Below, piece by piece: positions 29,679 through 34,936 of a stretch of 34,936 bases of DNA. The position numbers and the translations under genes are program-made. Where the stretch lies: assembly GCA_905235375.1 (NCBI GenBank), contig CAJOLH010000065.1, forward strand, positions 1-34,936, read 5' to 3'. This stretch comes from an uncultured Bacteroidales bacterium. GTDB lineage: Bacteria > Bacteroidota > Bacteroidia > Bacteroidales > UBA3663. Numbering within the stretch: the stretch's first letter is position 1; each line of letters starts with the position of its first letter. Below the pieces are notes generated by a model. It was given only the letters and a program-made list of their open reading frames with translations, was not told the origin of the DNA and did not search any database.

Positions 29679-31520
29679 CTAAGAAAGTTCCAGCCCGAAA
29701 GTATTGACAAGCTCATCCACCAGTTCGGGATGCTCCTGACGCATCTCTGCCATGCGCTCGCGAGGTGTCAAGGGTGCCTTGGGAGCTACCGTCTCATTGA
29801 CGACTATCGAAAAGTCGATCCTTGAGTTGCGCAACTGCTTTTGCAGATAATCCAGCAGTGCCGCCTTACTCTCGTTGATGCGCTGCATCTGTTCTTCACT
29901 GCCCACTGTCACATTGATGTGGGTGCCTTCGGAGAGACTCACTTCGCTATTCTGGATGGCAGTCTGAAGGAGTTTCTCCTCAGGGATGGTCTGAATGTAT
30001 TGTTTCCACGAGCGCCGAAGCGCAGGTTCATCCACAGGCTCGTTCATCTCAGGCTGCTGCGTGCTGCTTCCTGTTGCTGTCTGCGCTGTAGGGGCCGATT
30101 GACTAATGCCTCCTCCACGAAGCGTTGGCATCATGCCGCTCGTACGCCCCGGCATAGCACCGCCACGCATCATAGGTTGCGTTCGGGGTTGCGGAGCTTG
30201 AACTGTTGGCTGGGGATTACGGGTTATGGGTTGAGGGTTTTGAGCATTGGGCTGCGGAGTCACTCCTCTCACATTGGGAGAAGAAGTGGACGTTGATGCT
30301 TGAGGTGTTGCAGGAGCCTGAGGTCTCGGAGAAACAGGGGCTGCTGAAGGAGAAGCTGGTGCAGATTGCGGAGTACCCTGCACGTTCTGTATTGGGGCAC
30401 GTTGCGGCTGTGGTGGCTGCTGAACGGGATGCAGCAGCTGGCAAATACGGACAATGGCAAGTTCCACCGACAATCGCTTGTTCCTCGAATTGCGATAATT
30501 GAAGTCACAATCGTTGGCAATCATCACCGCATTGAAGAGGAAGTAAGGCTGACAGCGACTGGCCTGCGTCTCGTAGCGTCGTGCCTCCTCGGGGCCTGCC
30601 TCAATGAGTTTCAGCGTGGAAGGATCCTGTGCCACCATCAGGTCACGCAAGTGTCCTGCCCATCCTCCGATGAAGTACTGGGGATCGAAACCACGGCGAA
30701 TCGAGTCGTCGAGCATCATCAGGGCTGCTGGCAGATTGCCTTGCAAGGCATCGTCAGTGATGCGGAAGAACGTGTCGGAATCGAGCAGGTTAAGATTGGA
30801 GATGGTGGCTTCGTATGTCACATTTCCGCTGGTGAACGAAGTAATCTGGTCGAACACAGATAGCGCATCGCGCATACCGCCATCAGCCTTGCGTGCAATG
30901 ACCTGCAGGGCACGCGGTTCAACGCGGATACTCTCTTGGCTGGCAATATAAGTAAGTTGTTCGACAATATCCTGCGTCGAGATACGCTGGAAGTCGTATG
31001 TCTGGCAACGACTCAGTATCGTAGGCAGGATCTTCTGCTTCTCGGTAGTACACATCACGAAGATGGCGTGCTTGGGCGGCTCTTCGAGCGTCTTGAGAAA
31101 AGCGTTGAACGCTGCTGTCGAAAGCATGTGTACCTCATCGATGATGAACACCTTGTATTTGCCGATCTGCGGAGGTATCTGCACCTGGTCAATCAGTTCG
31201 CGGATGTTATCGACCGAGTTGTTCGACGCAGCATCAAGCTCATAGACGTTGTAGCTGCGCTGCTCCTGGAACGACAAGCAGCTCTCGCACTCGTTGCAAG
31301 CTTCTCCATCCTCCGTGCGATGCTCGCAGTTGATAGTCTTGGCAAAGATTCGGGCACACGTCGTCTTGCCCACACCTCGCGGGCCACAGAACAGGTAGGC
31401 ATGTGCCAGCTTGCCACTTGCAATAGCATTCTTCAAGGTTTGCACCAGAGCCTTCTGACCCACTACGGTCTTGAAGGTGGATGGGCGATATTTTCGTGCC
31501 GAAACAATATAGTCTGCCAT
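29679..31520 (-). CDS. dnaX: DNA polymerase III subunits gamma/tau
   Basis: The start at 31520 (MADYIVSARKYRPSTF) gives 613 residues; the longer frame reads through the promoter. It is the clamp-loader ATPase: Walker A GPRGVGKTT (46-54), four Cys zinc module (65, 75, 78, 81), Walker B DEVHMLS and the sensor-like LSRCQTYDFQRIS. The AAA+ part ends near 370. A long Pro/Gln/Ala linker (about 385-505) and a conserved tail (LRRSWKQYIQTIPEEKLLQ) follow, giving the tau form. I saw no obvious slippery sequence for a separate gamma form. Confidence 0.96.
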   Translation of the reverse strand: MADYIVSARKYRPSTFKTVVGQKALVQTLKNAIASGKLAHAYLFCGPRGVGKTTCARIFAKTINCEHRTEDGEACNECESCLSFQEQRSYNVYELDAASNNSVDNIRELIDQVQIPPQIGKYKVFIIDEVHMLSTAAFNAFLKTLEEPPKHAIFVMCTTEKQKILPTILSRCQTYDFQRISTQDIVEQLTYIASQESIRVEPRALQVIARKADGGMRDALSVFDQITSFTSGNVTYEATISNLNLLDSDTFFRITDDALQGNLPAALMMLDDSIRRGFDPQYFIGGWAGHLRDLMVAQDPSTLKLIEAGPEEARRYETQASRCQPYFLFNAVMIANDCDFNYRNSRNKRLSVELAIVRICQLLHPVQQPPQPQRAPIQNVQGTPQSAPASPSAAPVSPRPQAPATPQASTSTSSPNVRGVTPQPNAQNPQPITRNPQPTVQAPQPRTQPMMRGGAMPGRTSGMMPTLRGGGISQSAPTAQTATGSSTQQPEMNEPVDEPALRRSWKQYIQTIPEEKLLQTAIQNSEVSLSEGTHINVTVGSEEQMQRINESKAALLDYLQKQLRNSRIDFSIVVNETVAPKAPLTPRERMAEMRQEHPELVDELVNTFGLELS

Positions 31521-31542
31521 CTGACAATGATATTTTGCGGTG

Positions 31543-31550
31543 CAAATATA
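31543..31550 (-). promoter_or_regulatory. dnaX -7 element
   Basis: The minus strand reads TATATTTG about 23 nt before the ATG at 31520. The -33 region is weak (TTCG). Confidence 0.55.
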
Positions 31551-31616
31551 CAAAAAATATTTGACACGACGAAATATTATGTATTTTTTTCTAAAGTTAT
31601 TGGTCGCTGCGCTCAA

Positions 31617-31859
31617 AATTATAAGAAAATTATTATAAAAATCATCAAAAAGGATGGCCGAAAACTGAAGAGATGGTAAACGCCCCGTTTCTCTAATAAT
31701 TTTTTGTTAATTTTGGGCGAAACTACCCTAAATATCTTTCTCTATGAATTCATGGGACTTTAAGGACTTTTGCTTGCGCACGTCAACGCTGCTCGGAAAT
31801 CATTCTTCTATTCGATAATAGGCATTAAGAAAAGACAAAACACTATTTCAAATCGTGGC
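31617..31859. other. Gene-free spacer between dnaX and the minisatellite
   Basis: I see no convincing gene, RNA or promoter in this stretch. It is AT-rich on the dnaX side and runs directly into the 42-bp repeats. Confidence 0.5.
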
Positions 31860-32307
31860 ATGTCCCTCAACGTACGTTGAAGGACATGCGGCGACGGAAG
31901 GATGTCCGCTAACGTTCGTTGGAGGACATGCGGCGACAGAAGGATGTCCGCTAACGTTCGTTGGAGGATATGCGGTGGCGGAGGGATGTCCGCTAACGGT
32001 CGTTGGAGGACATGCGGCGACAGAAGGATGTCCGCTAACGTTCGTTGGAGGATATGCGGCGACAGAAGGATGTCCGCTAACGTCCGTTGAAGGATATGCG
32101 GCGATGGAGGGATGTCCGCTAACGTCCGTTGAAGGATATGCGGCGACGGGATGATGTCCGCTAACGTTCGCTGGAGGATATGCGGCGACAGAAGGATGTC
32201 CGCTAACGGTCGCTGAAGGATATGCGGCGATGGAGGGATGTCCGCTAACGGTCGCTGGAGGATATGGTGCTACAGAATGATGTCCGCTAATGTTCGTTGG
32301 GGGACAT
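31860..32307. repeat. Eleven 42-bp units, each with a 28-bp palindrome
   Basis: Units begin with ATGTCC at 31860 and every 42 bp thereafter to 32280, without any insertion or deletion. Each has a 28-bp imperfect palindrome from ATGTCC to GGACAT or GGATAT and a 14-bp joint such as GCGGCGACAGAAGG. The first unit's palindrome has a single mismatched pair. Joints are nearly the same, so this is not a CRISPR array. A minus-strand frame across it encodes a 14-residue repeat (GHPSVAAYPPTNVS type), but unit differences are mostly amino-acid changing, which does not support coding. Confidence 0.93.
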
Positions 32308-32399
32308 GCTGCGATTTTATCAACATTCATCATGCAATACTCTATAGAATCCACTTCTGTATGGTGAATGAGTGATACAATTCCGAACTCGAAGACCAA

Positions 32400-32431
32400 A
32401 AGGGAGCCACAGATTGCGCTGCAACTCCCTT
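32400..32431 (-). terminator. Hairpin, probable hsp20 transcript terminator
   Basis: AAGGGAG (32400-32406) pairs with CTCCCTT (32425-32431). On the minus strand it is followed by TTGG. It lies about 130 bp after the hsp20 stop. Confidence 0.45.
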
Positions 32432-32460
32432 GCCCAATAAAACACACTAATTTAGTTCAG

Positions 32461-32490
32461 AAGGGTTCGAAAGGTTCAGAAAGGTTCGAA
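32461..32490. repeat. 10-bp tandem repeats downstream of hsp20
   Basis: AAGGGTTCGA, AAGGTTCAGA and AAGGTTCGAA follow one another, three degenerate 10-bp units. Confidence 0.65.
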
Positions 32491-32520
32491 GGGTAAAACT
32501 ATCGCCAAGCATAGGTGATG

Positions 32521-32557
32521 TCCCTTTTACTCCTCTTTTACTACCCTTTTACTACCC
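32521..32557. repeat. TTTACT-type repeats after hsp20
   Basis: Four units of about 10-11 bp (CCCTTTTACT or CTCTTTTACT followed by CC or AC) directly follow the hsp20 stop. The same units, with the same CCCTTTTACTCC core, lie at 20073-20125 after the MFS gene. In both places they occur at the 3' end of a minus-strand gene. Confidence 0.75.
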
Positions 32558-33031
32558 TTATTCAATATGAATGGTCTGAGCCAACTTGGCCTGCTCCTCG
32601 GCAGTAACCTTCGGGAGAAGGATGCGAAGAATGCCATTCTCAACCTTGGCGGTAATCTTGTCCTTGTGGATGTTATCCGGCAGCGAGATGGCCTCCTTGA
32701 AGTGTGGCATGTGGAAGTCGTGACGCAGGAAGTGATATTCCTCTTTCGGCTTCTCCACCTTTACACCCTCGGTGTTCTCGGCATTTTCGGCAGCCTTGGT
32801 CTCCTTGGGCTTGCGCTCCATCGAGATCACGAGGTTGTTGTCGGTGTCGATGGTCAGATTCAAGTCTTCCTTCGACAGACCGGGCACGCAGAACTCAATC
32901 TTGAAGTTCAGTTTCGACTCGGAGATGTTGATCTGAGGATCGCGTGGGAAGTTCTGGTTCCAAGCGTCGTTGATATTGTTGAACACATTGTTGAACAACA
33001 TTGGGAAAAGGTCATTTGAACGTACTAACAT
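32558..33031 (-). CDS. Small heat-shock protein (Hsp20/alpha-crystallin family)
   Basis: The start at 33031 (MLVRSNDLFPMLFNNVFNN) gives 157 residues; an upstream extension would cross the promoter. The alpha-crystallin domain runs about 38-145, with LNFKIEFCVPGLSKEDLNL, a long Glu/Lys-rich loop (about 85-103) and the closing NGILRILLPK. The C-terminal anchoring motif is IHIE. It is an ATP-independent holdase that binds unfolding proteins. Upstream is a near-perfect sigma-54-type promoter with repeats in enhancer position. Confidence 0.93.
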   Translation of the reverse strand: MLVRSNDLFPMLFNNVFNNINDAWNQNFPRDPQINISESKLNFKIEFCVPGLSKEDLNLTIDTDNNLVISMERKPKETKAAENAENTEGVKVEKPKEEYHFLRHDFHMPHFKEAISLPDNIHKDKITAKVENGILRILLPKVTAEEQAKLAQTIHIE

Positions 33032-33097
33032 AGCTTTATAATTTTTAATTGTTAAACATCTTTTCTTGTCAAGCATTATTGCCGACACCCAATGATT

Positions 33098-33114
33098 TGC
33101 AACCGCTGTGCCAA
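33098..33114 (-). promoter_or_regulatory. Sigma-54-type promoter of hsp20
   Basis: The minus strand reads TTGGCAC, five bases, TTGCA, matching the -24/-12 consensus (TGGCAC-N5-TTGCW). The start would be near 33087, leaving a leader of about 55 nt. A second TTTTGGCAC lies 17 bp further upstream. Confidence 0.7.
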
Positions 33115-33152
33115 AACCCAAATCGTGCCAAAATTACCCTTCCCACTGCAAA

Positions 33153-33193
33153 AATGTCAAATATATATGCCAGAATGTCTAAATATATGGACA
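33153..33193. promoter_or_regulatory. Enhancer-site candidates upstream of hsp20
   Basis: AATGTC occurs at 33153 and 33174, 21 bp apart, each followed by an AAATATAT-like tract. TGTC (33176-33179) and GACA (33190-33193) are inverted around AT-rich DNA. They lie 65-106 bp upstream of the predicted start, where activators of sigma-54 bind. Confidence 0.45.
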
Positions 33194-33374
33194 AATTTTT
33201 CATTTATATGTAAAAACGATATATGTAAAAGGCGCAACACACACGATGCTACGCCTTCGGGTATAGAGGATAGAACGGAAAAGGACTGATTCTTCTGCGC
33301 TTCGGTATTTAATGGTCAAGTTATATTAGGGCAAGACTGTTTTTTATGTCCAAAAGCAAAAAACAAAGAAATTA

Positions 33375-33406
33375 TTTGGAGGTGTAAAAAAAAACATTTA
33401 TCTTTG
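33375..33406 (+). promoter_or_regulatory. ettA promoter
   Basis: TTTG (33375-33378), 20 bp, TATCTTTG (33399-33406). The start is near 33412, giving a leader of about 29 nt to the ATG at 33441. Confidence 0.75.
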
Positions 33407-33440
33407 CAGCAAACATTTTCACTACCTTAATAAAATAATT

Positions 33441-34936
33441 ATGGCAACAGTCGATGATAAAAAGATAATCTTCTCGATGGTTGGTGTCTCACACACGATA
33501 CAACAGACGCAGAAGCAGGTACTCAAGAACATCTACATCTCGTTCTACTACGGAGCGAAGATCGGCATCATTGGTCTGAACGGCGCCGGTAAATCGACGC
33601 TGATGAAGATCATCGCAGGCATCATCCAGCCCAGCCAGGGCGAAGTGGTGTGGAGCCCGGGCTACAGCGTGGGCTATCTGGAGCAGGATCCGAAGCTTGA
33701 CGAGACAAAGACCGTGAAGGAGAACATCATGGAGGGTGTGCAATACATCTACGACGCGCTCCGCGAATATGACGAGGTGAACATGAAGTTTGCCGAACCG
33801 GAATACCTGGAGGACCCCGACAAGATGGATCAGCTCATCAACCGCCAGGCAGAGCTGCAGGACATCATCGACTCGACCGATGCCTGGAACATCGATTCAA
33901 AACTCGACCGTGCGATGGCAGCCCTCAACTGTCCTCCCGGCGACTGGTCGGTGAAGAACCTGTCGGGCGGTGAACGTCGCCGCGTGGCCCTCTGCCGCCT
34001 CCTGCTCAAGAAACCCGACGTGCTCCTGCTCGACGAGCCCACCAACCACCTCGATGCCGAGAGCATCGACTGGCTGGAGCAGCACTTGCAGCAATACGAG
34101 GGCACGGTGATTGCCGTCACCCACGACCGCTACTTCCTCGACGACGTGTCGGAGTGGATTCTCGAACTCGACCGTGGCGAAGGCATCCCGTGGAAGGGCA
34201 ACTATTCGAGCTGGCTCGACCAGAAGACCAAGCGCATGGCTCAGGAGGAGAAGACTGCCTCGAAGCGTCGCAAGACCTTGGAGCGCGAGCTTGAATGGGT
34301 GCGCATGGCTCCCAAGGCTCGTCAAGCCAAGGGCAAGGCCCGACTCAACTCCTACGACAAGATGCTCAACGAAGAGCAGAAGGAACGCGAAGAGAAGCTC
34401 GAAATCTTCATCCCGAACGGTCCGCGTCTGGGCAACAAGGTGCTCGAAGCCGAGCATGTGGCCAAGGCATTCGGCGACAAGGTGCTCTTCAAGGACCTCA
34501 ACTTCATGCTTCCTCCCAACGGCATCGTGGGCGTCATTGGTCCCAACGGTGCGGGCAAGACAACCCTTTTCCGTCTCATCATGGGACTGGAGAAGCCCGA
34601 CAGCGGCACGTTCACCGAGGGCGAGACCGTGAAGCTGGCCTACGTGGATCAGCAACATAAGGACATCGAGGCCGACAAGTCGATCTACGATGTAGTGAGC
34701 GGTGGCAACGACCTGATCCGTATGGGCGGACGCGACGTAAACGTACACGCTTATCTGAGCCGCTTCAACTTCAACGGAGCCGACCAGAACAAGCTTTGTG
34801 GCGTGCTATCGGGTGGCGAACGCAACCGTCTGCACCTGGCCATGGCACTGAAGGAGGAGGGCAACGTGCTCCTGCTCGACGAGCCCACCAACGACATCGA
34901 CGTCAACACCCTGCGCGCCCTGGAGGAAGGCTTGGA
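33441..34936 (+). CDS. ettA: Energy-dependent translational throttle protein EttA (partial)
   Basis: The frame is open from the ATG at 33441 to the end of the window, 498 codons, with about 60 residues missing at the C-terminus. It is an ABC-F ATPase with two nucleotide-binding domains: Walker A GLNGAGKST and GPNGAGKTT, signatures LSGGERRRVALCR and LSGGERNRLHLAM, and Walker B LLLDEPTNHLD and LLLDEPTNDID. The linker between the domains (KTKRMAQEEKTASKRRK, KARQAKGKARLNSYDKM) is the ribosome-binding P-site tRNA interaction motif. It gates the first elongation step when ATP is low. Long antisense frames over this gene are artefacts of its base composition. Confidence 0.95.
   Translation, partial: MATVDDKKIIFSMVGVSHTIQQTQKQVLKNIYISFYYGAKIGIIGLNGAGKSTLMKIIAGIIQPSQGEVVWSPGYSVGYLEQDPKLDETKTVKENIMEGVQYIYDALREYDEVNMKFAEPEYLEDPDKMDQLINRQAELQDIIDSTDAWNIDSKLDRAMAALNCPPGDWSVKNLSGGERRRVALCRLLLKKPDVLLLDEPTNHLDAESIDWLEQHLQQYEGTVIAVTHDRYFLDDVSEWILELDRGEGIPWKGNYSSWLDQKTKRMAQEEKTASKRRKTLERELEWVRMAPKARQAKGKARLNSYDKMLNEEQKEREEKLEIFIPNGPRLGNKVLEAEHVAKAFGDKVLFKDLNFMLPPNGIVGVIGPNGAGKTTLFRLIMGLEKPDSGTFTEGETVKLAYVDQQHKDIEADKSIYDVVSGGNDLIRMGGRDVNVHAYLSRFNFNGADQNKLCGVLSGGERNRLHLAMALKEEGNVLLLDEPTNDIDVNTLRALEEGL

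Noticed and set aside
31855..32154. Plus-strand 99-codon frame in the repeats
   Set aside because: The period is a multiple of 3, so frames stay open by chance. There is no start context or promoter and no sign of synonymous preference.
31860..32307. CRISPR array
   Set aside because: The segments between palindromes are nearly identical and only 14 bp long, so they are not spacers. No cas gene is nearby.
33897..34748. 283-codon minus-strand frame
   Set aside because: It is the shadow of ettA, which is open across the whole region with all ABC-F motifs. The antisense translation shows no domain pattern.

Overview
The window looks like a Bacteroidales chromosome, probably Prevotellaceae. Almost every transcription unit is preceded by the Bacteroidota-type promoter (TTTG about 19-20 bp upstream of TAnnTTTG, usually TATCTTTG), and the gene families are typical of the order. 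The genus is an inference.

Positions 1 to about 13459 are the right-hand part of an integrated mobile element. Its other end lies outside the window. It ends in a tyrosine recombinase (11750-13234) beside tRNA-Arg(CCG) (13460-13531, minus), the probable attachment site. The element mixes plasmid and conjugative-element parts: a Rep_3-type replication initiator (3286-4332) next to a 34-bp tandem repeat array (2947-3070) that resembles iterons, a MobV-type relaxase (7816-9315), an HTH protein (9327-9707), a TraJ/VirB6-like membrane protein (5474-6610) and several small unknown genes, nearly all on the minus strand. Two compact plus-strand transcripts, each with a consensus promoter and an intrinsic terminator, lie in the element (about 41-124 and 4446-4527). 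The second sits antisense to the rep leader and is a candidate copy-control RNA. Less familiar parts are a predicted PD-(D/E)XK nuclease with a winged helix and a four-Cys tail (1378-2586), a 374-residue unknown protein (10181-11305) followed by a multi-stem inverted-repeat structure (10059-10182), and a frameshifted small gene (11416-11672).

Positions 13460-34936 are chromosome. On the minus strand a lactate-utilisation operon runs lutA-lutB-lutC-lactate permease (17993 to 13650). On the plus strand are ung and an EamA/DMT transporter. They converge on a minus-strand block reading xseB-gltX-waaA-(AlbA_2/HATPase protein)-AmpG-like MFS (26729 to 20107). rpsO is divergent from xseB. An AraC-family regulator (27340-28221) is divergent from a two-gene unit: a 57-residue winged-helix protein and a metallo-beta-lactamase/rubredoxin fusion. 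Then come dnaX (minus), a long palindromic minisatellite, hsp20 (minus) with a strong sigma-54-type promoter match, and ettA (plus, cut by the window end).

Several intergenic regions carry unusual short tandem repeats: eleven 42-bp palindromic units (31860-32307), five 9-bp TCTAGA units (24922-24966), 10-bp AAGGTTCGA-like units (32461-32490) and a TTTACTCC-type repeat at gene 3' ends (19988-20125 and 32521-32557). The best candidates for undescribed biology are the structured element after the 10181-11305 gene, the nuclease/winged-helix protein, the putative rep antisense RNA, the palindromic minisatellite and the sigma-54-type hsp20 promoter.
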